A stretch of DNA of 12,522 nucleotides, from positions 1-12,522 of the forward strand of contig CAZYPH010000067.1 of assembly GCA_964649095.1 (NCBI GenBank). The letters run 5' to 3'. Position numbers and translations under genes: made by a program. The stretch's first letter is position 1. Every line of letters starts with the position of its first letter. Source of the stretch: CAZYPH01 sp964649095 (GTDB lineage: Bacteria > Bdellovibrionota > UBA1018 > UBA923). The notes under the pieces were generated by a model, which was not told the DNA's origin, did no database searches, and saw nothing but the letters and a program-made list of their open reading frames with translations. Positions 7,682 through 12,522 of this stretch are shown one piece after another.

Positions 7682-8506
7682 ATGACAAAATATTTATCAA
7701 AATGCTGGTTGTGTTTTTTTCAATTTTTCTTGTTTAGTACTGTGTTTTTATGGGCGCCTCATGATGTTTCTAACGGGGGCTTTACCGGTCGCTTATGGGC
7801 CCAAACTAACGAAACCGCACCGAACCCAACGACAACTGTCAACCTGAGTTCGACTGCTTCGTGGTCGGCTCAAGAAGCCTTCGATCTGGGGGTACAAGCT
7901 TTTCAAAGTAAACAGTTTGGTAAAGCGCGTGCTCTATTTGCTTACAGCGCGGCACGAGCACAAGTACCAAAAGAAGCAGAAGAAAACTTAAAGAAAGTAG
8001 AATCCATTCTTGAAGGTCGTGGTTTTGATTTGCACCGTCTAAGTGTTTTAGAGCGCTGGTACCGTGGTCCTATTTTTGGATTAGGCGTAGGTGTGGTGCT
8101 GCTCGTCTTGAGCATGGCTTTGTTACTACGAACAATTAAGCGGTATCGCTTAGAGCTCAAAACAGGTTCTGAGACCACACCACAAACACGTCGTCATTTT
8201 TTTGTATCAGGTTTATTTCTAGTGATTGCCTTAGTGGTAGGCTGGCTCTTTTTTAGACACCCTCCGCAGTCGATAGGCTACGTTTGGAACACCAGCACAG
8301 CCCTACGTACGGGGCCGCGCGATGATTATAGTCAGATCGGGCAACTGCAAGCGGGCGAGTTGTTATTTATCGAAAAAATAACGGAAACAAAGACATCGGA
8401 CAGTAGTGAACGATGGGTATATGTGAACCTTACACAGTTTTCGGTAGTCAAAAGCGGGTGGGTTCTAGATAAAGATATTTTAAAGATTGATGGGCCTAGT
8501 AGGTAA
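7682..8506 (+). CDS. BatE-like TPR and SH3-domain membrane protein
   Basis: This 274-residue protein has a hydrophobic N-terminus (about residues 8-25) ending in a Sec-type cleavage candidate at LWA-QT (40/41). A helical TPR-like segment follows (EAFDLGVQAFQSKQFGKARA, about 65-112). There are two membrane helices (about 130-150, GPIFGLGVGVVLLVLSMALL, and about 173-191, FFVSGLFLVIALVVGWLF). The C-terminal domain (about 196-268) resembles bacterial SH3 domains, with STALRTGPRDDYSQIGQLQAGE and SGWVLDKDI. The order signal, TPR, two helices, SH3b is that of BatE proteins of Bat (aerotolerance) operons, so this is the closest named type; the other bat genes are not in the window. It leads an operon with bamD 7 nt downstream and is divergent from the AST-type operon. 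No clear ribosome site precedes the ATG. Role in envelope stability is inferred. Confidence 0.8.
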   Translation: MTKYLSKCWLCFFQFFLFSTVFLWAPHDVSNGGFTGRLWAQTNETAPNPTTTVNLSSTASWSAQEAFDLGVQAFQSKQFGKARALFAYSAARAQVPKEAEENLKKVESILEGRGFDLHRLSVLERWYRGPIFGLGVGVVLLVLSMALLLRTIKRYRLELKTGSETTPQTRRHFFVSGLFLVIALVVGWLFFRHPPQSIGYVWNTSTALRTGPRDDYSQIGQLQAGELLFIEKITETKTSDSSERWVYVNLTQFSVVKSGWVLDKDILKIDGPSR

Positions 8507-8513
8507 TAGATTT

Positions 8514-9320
8514 ATGAAAAAAAATAAACTCGCGCTTCACAAAAATATAATAAAAAATATATATGCTATATCAATAATATTAAATTTATTTATAGCTGCG
8601 TCACCAACATTTATTTTCTGGGGCTGTGCATCGCAACACGTAGATCAAAGCAATCCGGAAGAATTGTTAAAAGATGCCGAAGATGACATTGCTGGTAAGC
8701 GTTATTTGATGGCGATTGATAAACTCAAAAGTATCAAAAATAAATTCCCTTACAGCAAACTTGCTGCAACCGCACAACTTCGAGTTGCTGATTGTTATTA
8801 CCTAGAAGAACTGTTTATTGAAGCCGCTGTTGCCTATGAAATTTTTCGTGACTTACACCCCAAACATGAACAGGTCGACTACGCGATTTTTAGAATCGGG
8901 GCCTCGTATTACAATCAGCTCCCCTCAAACGTAGACCGCGATGTCAGTATGGCATCAAAGGCGATCGAGGCCTTTGAGGAATTAGCAAAACTCTACCCCA
9001 ATTCTCAGTACAGCGCAGAAGGACGGAGTCTATTAAAGGAGTCTTTTGAAGCACTCGCCGCAAAGGAAATTTACATTGCGGACTTTTACTATAAACAAGA
9101 TCAGTTTAGCTCTGCTTCGGGGCGTTATGAAAATGTTATAAAACAATACCCACAGACTTCTTACCTCGAAACGGCCTACTATGGCGTAGCTCGCTCCTAC
9201 GGTAAATTAAGTGATAAACAAGATGAGGCGACACAAGCCTATAAAAATTATTTAGAAAAATTTCCAGAGGGTAAATTTGCGAAAAATGCCGAACGTTGGT
9301 TACAATCAAAGACAGAATGA
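8514..9320 (+). CDS. bamD: Outer-membrane protein assembly lipoprotein BamD (YfiO)
   Basis: BamD is the essential TPR lipoprotein of the BAM complex, which inserts beta-barrel proteins into the outer membrane. The 268 residues carry a signal peptide with lipobox-like FWGC (Cys38), then tandem TPR helices: NPEELLKDAEDDIAGKRY, AATAQLRVADCYYLEELF, and the family pattern AIFRIGASYYNQ, DRDVSMASKAIEAFEELAKL, YPNSQY, then ASGRYENVIKQYPQTSYLE. Length is near normal for BamD. I take the ATG at 8514, with TAGG about 10 nt upstream, over TTG 8487 and ATG 8490, which overlap the preceding gene. The signal-encoding DNA is strikingly AT-rich. Trp at -2 and Phe at -3 of the lipobox are atypical, so lipidation is likely but unproven. 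The stop codon overlaps the next gene start as ATGA. Confidence 0.9.
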   Translation: MKKNKLALHKNIIKNIYAISIILNLFIAASPTFIFWGCASQHVDQSNPEELLKDAEDDIAGKRYLMAIDKLKSIKNKFPYSKLAATAQLRVADCYYLEELFIEAAVAYEIFRDLHPKHEQVDYAIFRIGASYYNQLPSNVDRDVSMASKAIEAFEELAKLYPNSQYSAEGRSLLKESFEALAAKEIYIADFYYKQDQFSSASGRYENVIKQYPQTSYLETAYYGVARSYGKLSDKQDEATQAYKNYLEKFPEGKFAKNAERWLQSKTE

Positions 9321-10087
9321 ACGCTGCTATAAGTGAAAACACTCCGGTACAACTCGATTACCTACAACAGTTAATAAAACTGCGCCGTTTTGATGAGGCC
9401 GAGACACACTGTCTCCGACACCTCAATCAGACCTCTCAACAAGGCCCTTGGAAGGCCTTATCGAAAGAGGCTCAGGCCAATACATTAAATATTCGTCATC
9501 TTCTCGGTACCATCTACTATTTGAAGGGCGCGCTAGCAAAGAGCATTGAATGTTTTAAGAAGGTATTGGAACTCGATCCAAAACATACCGATGCCGCTAT
9601 CTCTCTAAGTGTTATCTACAACGATATCGGTCGATACGATGAAGCGAAAAAGATCTATCAAATCGCTAACCATTCTCTGAATCAAAAACACGCCGGCGAT
9701 GACCGATTTGTGGACCGCAAATTTGCTTTAAAGCACATCGAGCTGGGCGATATGTATTTTAAGTTTCACCGTTACGACGAGGCACTTGAAGACTATCAGA
9801 GAGCCTACAAATTGGACCCAACCCTCAAAGAAGTACGCATAAAATTTGCCAAAACGTACGCTAAGAAGGGGTTTAACTCACGTGCCATTCAAGAACTACA
9901 AGGCCTTTGCGCCGACTATCCCGACTTTACAACAGCTCGAATTCAACTAGGCCTTATGCACTTTTCTCAGGGCAACGTAATCGATGCTCAAACAGAGTGG
10001 GAAAAAGTCTTGGCGCACGATCCGCAGAATGCTGAGGTGGGGGGGTATCTGCAGCTAGCGACCCAAGCCACCGACACCTCCCACTAG
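9317..10087 (+). CDS. Soluble TPR-repeat protein
   Basis: This 256-residue protein contains about five tetratricopeptide repeats: roughly 61-88 (LGTIYYLKGALAKSIECFKK), 93-120 (ISLSVIYNDIGRYDEAKKIY), 139-168 (HIELGDMYFKFHRYDEALED), 173-202 (IKFAKTYAKKGFNSRAIQEL) and 207-236 (IQLGLMHFSQGNVIDAQTEW). The conserved W/L-G-Y-A-P pattern is clear, with DP pairs at repeat ends. There is no signal peptide or membrane helix, so it is predicted cytoplasmic. The ATG at 9317 overlaps the bamD TGA (ATGA), arguing for coupled translation and against the TTG start at 9296. TPRs are scaffolds, so the partner is unknown; linkage with BamD and the BatE-like gene suggests envelope biogenesis. The TAG stop is the first three bases of an inverted-repeat element, so the native C-terminus may have been altered by insertion. 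Confidence 0.88.
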   Translation: MNAAISENTPVQLDYLQQLIKLRRFDEAETHCLRHLNQTSQQGPWKALSKEAQANTLNIRHLLGTIYYLKGALAKSIECFKKVLELDPKHTDAAISLSVIYNDIGRYDEAKKIYQIANHSLNQKHAGDDRFVDRKFALKHIELGDMYFKFHRYDEALEDYQRAYKLDPTLKEVRIKFAKTYAKKGFNSRAIQELQGLCADYPDFTTARIQLGLMHFSQGNVIDAQTEWEKVLAHDPQNAEVGGYLQLATQATDTSH

Positions 10088-10244
10088 TTCGTCCGGAAAA
10101 AGGCCCATCTGCTTTGTCTTTGGAACGTCCGTGCGGCAAGCCGCACGGTGGCAGTCGGCGAGTTCCCGCGCTGGCCTTTTTTGGCCAGCTTGGTCACATC
10201 GCCTCCCTCGCTTCGCGCATCTGAACCTTTTTGCAGACGAACTA
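10085..10244. repeat. Palindromic intergenic element with 19-bp inverted ends and internal hairpins
   Basis: TAGTTCGTCCGGAAAAAGG (10085-10103) and CCTTTTTGCAGACGAACTA (10226-10244) are inverted copies matching at 17 of 19 positions, 122 nt apart. Inside are two perfect hairpins: CCGTGCGGC-AA-GCCGCACGG (10129-10148) and GCTGGCC-TTTTTT-GGCCAGC (10170-10189). GGCGA (about 10157-10161) against TCGCC (10199-10203) would enclose the second. The interior is clearly richer in GC than the flanking genes. This architecture is typical of small non-coding palindromic repeats or MITE-like elements, and as RNA it would fold into a branched structure. It has no coding capacity that I trust and no obvious target duplication. 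It may help terminate the convergent TPR and fliW transcripts, although no canonical U-tract terminator is present. Confidence 0.7.
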
Positions 10245-10334
10245 ACAAGGTAGATTAGAAATGACCTCATGTACTTTCGTGTACACTCCGGTTTTCGCGC
10301 GGGAAACTTTCTTGTCGGAAGTCAGTATTAATTT
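10245..10334. other. Non-coding stretch between the palindromic element and fliW
   Basis: These 90 bases follow the palindromic element and precede the fliW stop. I see only weak dyads (TGTAC-tttcgt-GTACA at 10270-10285, and an imperfect GTTTTC/GGAAAC pair near 10290-10310), no gene, and no clear U-rich terminator for fliW. Confidence 0.5.
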
Positions 10335-11018
10335 TTATAGCGTTTTTACTAAGGCGCTGGGAGTGATGTTCTTAATACTTACCACGCCGGCCTGGTCTTT
10401 AACGACATTTGCCTGCGATTCGCTCGTCGTGCGAATGGTAGCCAAATGCGCCTTAAGCTCTTTAAACATTAAATGTTTAACGGAGTACTCGTTCTCTTGC
10501 AAAATGACCTGACGCCCTAACTGATCACTCAGATTAATTACCAGCGGCGCCTTAAGATTGGCGGTCATCTGGGTGACATCTTTTGGGATTGTTAAAATCG
10601 TAAACACAGCACTTTGATTGACGTTATTTAAAGCAAGCTCTTTTAGTTCTACTGCTGAAAGCTTCACTAGATAATCTTTTTTAAACACTCGTGGCTCTAA
10701 CACAGGAAATGAAATGTTTGGATTTTCAATCGACTGTAGCCAAAGAATCAAAGTATCGTCACCGGGATCAACCAAACAATATTTATTTAGTCCAGCAAAG
10801 CCCAAAATACCCTCTCGAAAAATTAAAACTTCGGAAGGCGTTATCTCTAACTTCCCAAATCTTGCTGTAGAAATTTTGATCATTTCCCCACCCATCGTGC
10901 AATCACCCTGTTTACTATTTTGTTTTGAATCGGCAGGTTTGCAAACAGAATTCTGCTTAGGATCGAGTGAGAGCGGGGCGTCAGAGCTACGATTTTGATT
11001 TTTTTTGTGATGAGACAC
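10335..11018 (-). CDS. fliW: Flagellar assembly factor FliW with N-terminal extension
   Basis: FliW binds flagellin and CsrA: when free of flagellin it sequesters CsrA and so permits flagellin translation. The FliW core starts at MIKISTARFGKLEITPSEVL (ATG at 10883) and contains REGILGFAGLNKYCLVDPGD, LILWLQSIENPNISFPV and the conserved VFTILTIPKD and LKAPLVINL segments. The core plus a short tail is about 183 residues; the family is usually near 150. I choose the GTG at 11018 because GGAGG lies 5 nt upstream and it leaves a 63-nt gap to csrA. This adds 45 polar, Ser/Gln/Lys/Asn-rich residues that FliW normally lacks. ATG 11030 overlaps the ribosome site and is less likely; ATG 10883 has only GGTGGGG crowded against it. 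The tail after VKHLMFKEL is also extended. Last gene of the flgK-flgL-csrA-fliW cluster. Confidence 0.88.
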   Translation of the reverse strand: MSHHKKNQNRSSDAPLSLDPKQNSVCKPADSKQNSKQGDCTMGGEMIKISTARFGKLEITPSEVLIFREGILGFAGLNKYCLVDPGDDTLILWLQSIENPNISFPVLEPRVFKKDYLVKLSAVELKELALNNVNQSAVFTILTIPKDVTQMTANLKAPLVINLSDQLGRQVILQENEYSVKHLMFKELKAHLATIRTTSESQANVVKDQAGVVSIKNITPSALVKTL

Positions 11019-11023
11019 TTTAA

Positions 11024-11030
11024 CCTCCAT
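11024..11030 (-). promoter_or_regulatory. fliW Shine-Dalgarno inside an ATGGAGG motif (possible CsrA site)
   Basis: On the - strand ATGGAGG is followed by TTAAA and the GTG chosen as the fliW start. GGAGG is a near-perfect Shine-Dalgarno sequence and decides the start. ATGGA also fits the ANGGA core bound by CsrA, and occupancy would block ribosomes. The match is short and the regulatory reading is inference. Confidence 0.45.
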
Positions 11031-11051
11031 GTCAAAGTCTGCGTAAATAGA

Positions 11052-11079
11052 AAGAAGTCGTTAGCGAGGCGCTAGCGAC
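11052..11079 (-). terminator. Hairpin between csrA and fliW, attenuator-like
   Basis: On the - strand GTCGCTAGCG (complement of 11070-11079) pairs with CGCTAACGAC (complement of 11057-11066) at 9 of 10 positions around a 3-nt loop, followed by TTCTTTCTATTT. It begins only a few bases after the csrA stop. The U-run is interrupted, so it could be a partial terminator reducing fliW transcription relative to csrA, or a structure that sets mRNA stability. Confidence 0.5.
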
Positions 11080-11081
11080 GG

Positions 11082-11312
11082 TTAGGTATTTTTAATTGCT
11101 TTTGAAACTTCCGAAATAGAATCTGAAGGCGTGTTTGCAGCCTCTTGGTTCTGATCTTGAATAGCTACATAAACTTCTTCGCGATGGATTTTGGTTTCCT
11201 TAGGAGCCTTAATACCAAGGCGCACTTGTTTCCCTTTGATCTGCACCACAACGATCTTGATGTGATCGTCAATTGCAATGCTTTCTCCCAGCTTCCGTGT
11301 CAAAACTAACAT
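11082..11312 (-). CDS. csrA: Carbon storage regulator CsrA
   Basis: This 76-residue homodimeric RNA-binding protein represses or activates translation by binding GGA motifs in mRNA leaders. The sequence follows the family closely: MLVLTRKLGESIAIDDHI at the N-terminus with RNA-binding Leu4 and Arg6, KIVVVQIKGKQVRLGIKAPK in the beta strands, and IHREEVY, which contains the second RNA-contact Arg. After residue 52 comes a 24-residue polar tail, longer than in E. coli CsrA (61 residues). The ATG has TGGAG 8 nt upstream. It lies 68 nt after flgL and upstream of fliW, the usual neighbourhood in bacteria where FliW antagonises CsrA to control flagellin synthesis. The Shine-Dalgarno sequence itself lies in an ATGGAG motif, which could allow autoregulation. 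Confidence 0.97.
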   Translation of the reverse strand: MLVLTRKLGESIAIDDHIKIVVVQIKGKQVRLGIKAPKETKIHREEVYVAIQDQNQEAANTPSDSISEVSKAIKNT

Positions 11313-11320
11313 TCAATCTA

Positions 11321-11327
11321 CTCCATT
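11321..11327 (-). promoter_or_regulatory. csrA Shine-Dalgarno inside an AATGGAG motif (possible CsrA autoregulatory site)
   Basis: On the - strand AATGGAG lies 8 nt before the csrA ATG. GGAG is the ribosome site, and ATGGA matches the ANGGA core recognised by CsrA. It follows directly on a T7 run. Autoregulation of csrA through such sites is known in other bacteria; here it is inferred from the motif only. Confidence 0.4.
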
Positions 11328-11350
11328 AAAAAAACGTACAGCCAACTGTA
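11328..11350 (-). terminator. Weak hairpin plus T7 in the flgL-csrA spacer
   Basis: On the - strand TACAG-TTGG-CTGTA (complement of 11337-11350 less the loop) is followed by CG and seven T. The 5-bp stem is too weak for an efficient terminator, but together with the U-run it could attenuate readthrough from flgL into csrA. Confidence 0.25.
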
Positions 11351-11380
11351 ATATTCTGGGCCATCGCGTTAGGCAACCAC

Positions 11381-12460
11381 TTACTTCAAATACTCCAATA
11401 ATGTCGGCTGTAAGAGCTTCTGCGCAGCACTTAGAGACGACCTCAATACGGTTTCTTCTTTAGCCAAGCTTGACCACAAGTCGGCATAATCGGCGTCCTC
11501 GAGCTGCGTTGCTAATTCAGCATTCTGCAGGTCGTTACGCTGCGTAATTTGAACTGCGTTATCAATTCCAGCCACTCGCGAACTAACTTTTGCTCGCTGA
11601 GTAATTACACCGCGAATCAATTCATCAAGCCGATCCATAGTGTCACGGATAGTAATCGTGTCGTTTGTCAGTAGACCCACGCGTAACGCGTCCACCTCAT
11701 GGAACATGTTGATCACTTCTTTGGGGTCCGCAAATTTTGGCGCCGTTGTACTAGTGGGCCCAGCACCCGCCGTTGATGTTTTGCCCTCGTCTAATAACGA
11801 AGCAGGACTTCTATCACCGCCGGCTTCCCCTGCGGGCTTTTGCAGTTCACTTTGTTTTTCAGTAAGCGCTTCTTGATTTTCACGTGCGCGTGCAATGTCT
11901 TCAGGTGCGTACGACTTTACATCAAACACCTCCGAACCCGGCACGTTCATCGAAACCATGACACCGCGTTGAACTTCGACTTGAATTAATCCGTTATCGC
12001 CTTTGTATTGGCCCTCAGGAGTGAATGGTGGCGTTAATGTTTTAAAACCACCAAATAAATAATGTTGACCTACGCGACGATTCGCTACGGCGATCAGTTG
12101 CTTATACAATGCAGCGACTTCTTGAGCTACGCCTAATCGCGAGTCTTGTGAGGCTGACGCAGCACTTGATTGTCCAATGGCAATTTCCTTTGCGCGCACC
12201 AAAATATCGTATAACTCGCTTAGCGCAGTGTCCGTCATCACTAGGCGCGTTTTTGCCATCAGGGCGTTGTTTTCAAACTGCTGATTTACAGTTGATTGCG
12301 TGCGGATATCAAGAAGCTTAGTCGTAGCCGACGGATCATCGCTTGGTGAGACCATTTTTTTTTGCGTAGCGTTTTGAATTTGAAGCTTCTCAAGCTTACC
12401 CTTCGTTCGCTTGAGTGCCTCGTGCACGCTACCAGCTGATGTGTTGTCACTCACTCGCAT
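11381..12460 (-). CDS. flgL: Flagellar hook-filament junction protein FlgL (HAP3)
   Basis: FlgL joins the hook-associated protein FlgK to the flagellin filament outside the cell and is exported by the flagellar type III system. The 359 residues show the flagellin-like termini. The N-terminal D0/D1 helix region is MRVSDNTSAGSVHEALKRTK with SPSDDPSATTKLLDIR (38-53), followed by ALSELYDILVRAKEIAIGQS (79-98) and the FlgL signature VGQHYLFGGFKTLTPPF (130-146). The C-terminal helix is AELATQLEDADYADLWSSLA to QPTLLEYLK. It is longer than enterobacterial FlgL (about 317) because residues about 185-246 form a Glu/Ala/Ser/Thr/Gly-rich linker in the surface domain. The ATG is 10 nt after the flgK stop; its ribosome site (GGTAGA region) is weak, suggesting coupling to flgK. 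Confidence 0.95.
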   Translation of the reverse strand: MRVSDNTSAGSVHEALKRTKGKLEKLQIQNATQKKMVSPSDDPSATTKLLDIRTQSTVNQQFENNALMAKTRLVMTDTALSELYDILVRAKEIAIGQSSAASASQDSRLGVAQEVAALYKQLIAVANRRVGQHYLFGGFKTLTPPFTPEGQYKGDNGLIQVEVQRGVMVSMNVPGSEVFDVKSYAPEDIARARENQEALTEKQSELQKPAGEAGGDRSPASLLDEGKTSTAGAGPTSTTAPKFADPKEVINMFHEVDALRVGLLTNDTITIRDTMDRLDELIRGVITQRAKVSSRVAGIDNAVQITQRNDLQNAELATQLEDADYADLWSSLAKEETVLRSSLSAAQKLLQPTLLEYLK

Positions 12461-12470
12461 AATCGTCTAT

Positions 12471-12522
12471 CTACCGTCTCAGATTGAGAACTGTTTCTAA
12501 CATTTCATCAGCCACTTTAATC
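12471..12522 (-). CDS. flgK: Flagellar hook-associated protein FlgK, C-terminal fragment at window edge
   Basis: On the - strand the last 16 codons before a TAG at 12471-12473 read IKVADEMLETVLNLRR. This matches the end of FlgK (HAP1), whose terminal helix typically carries a VVDEMLQTLLNL-like sequence. The stop lies 10 nt before the flgL ATG, the usual flgK-flgL order. The gene continues beyond the window, and identification rests on a short segment plus context. Confidence 0.75.
   Translation of the reverse strand, partial: IKVADEMLETVLNLRR

Noticed and set aside
10170..10189. GCTGGCC-T6-GGCCAGC as an intrinsic terminator
   Set aside because: The T run is in the loop and not after the stem, so it lacks the required 3' U-tract on the + strand; kept only as part of the palindromic element.
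9954..10270. Two overlapping - strand ORFs (9954-10139 and 10055-10270)
   Set aside because: They run antisense to the TPR gene and through the palindromic element, are rich in Arg and Cys, and have no recognisable motif or ribosome site.
10261..10512. A + strand ORF of 83 codons opposite fliW
   Set aside because: It is mostly antisense to the well-supported fliW gene and has no family resemblance.

Overview
The window is about 12.5 kb of gene-dense chromosomal DNA with moderate GC. It looks like a Gram-negative, flagellated bacterium, most probably of the Bdellovibrionota or a related delta-proteobacterial lineage. This is an inference from three things: a flgK-flgL-csrA-fliW cluster, a BamD-type outer-membrane assembly lipoprotein, and a BatE-like TPR/SH3 membrane protein. 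No rRNA, tRNA, CRISPR array, transposase or phage gene is visible. A 10-base run of N at 2294-2303 is an assembly join inside a gene.

Layout from left to right. (1) 1-1572, + strand: the 3' part of an unrecognised protein gene that is open to the window edge and ends in an Ala/Gly/Asn-rich tail. (2) A strong bidirectional terminator near 1578-1634 is shared with a convergent cold-shock protein gene (1656-1862, - strand), which has its own plausible promoter. (3) 2056-7605, - strand: a four-gene operon in the order class III aminotransferase, M20 metallo-deacylase, astA, astD. Intergenic gaps are 19 nt, a 4-nt ATGA overlap, and 19 nt. The astD gene is interrupted only by the N gap, across which the frame shifts. 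(4) 7682-10087, + strand, divergent from the previous operon: a BatE-like TPR/SH3 protein, BamD, and a soluble TPR protein. They are tightly packed (7-nt gap, then a 4-nt overlap) and look like an envelope-biogenesis operon. (5) 10085-10244: a GC-rich palindromic intergenic element bounded by 19-bp inverted repeats. (6) 10335-12522, - strand: flgK (only its last 16 codons), flgL, csrA and fliW.

How the genes work together. The AST-type operon encodes succinylation of arginine or ornithine (AstA), transamination of the omega-amine (aminotransferase), oxidation of the semialdehyde (AstD) and removal of the acyl group (M20 enzyme in place of AstE). There is no succinylarginine dihydrolase (AstB) in the operon, so ornithine fits the visible enzyme set better than arginine. 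The flagellar cluster places the hook-filament junction proteins FlgK and FlgL beside the post-transcriptional repressor CsrA and its protein antagonist FliW, the pair that homeostatically controls flagellin translation in other bacteria. The Shine-Dalgarno sequences of csrA and fliW both sit in ATGGAG motifs that resemble CsrA binding cores, so this segment may itself be under CsrA control.

The most unusual items are the succinyl-ornithine-like operon with an M20 deacylase, the palindromic element at 10085-10244 whose left end supplies the stop codon of the TPR gene, and the N-terminally extended FliW with possible CsrA-controlled signals. I did not find a clear wholly new multi-gene system.
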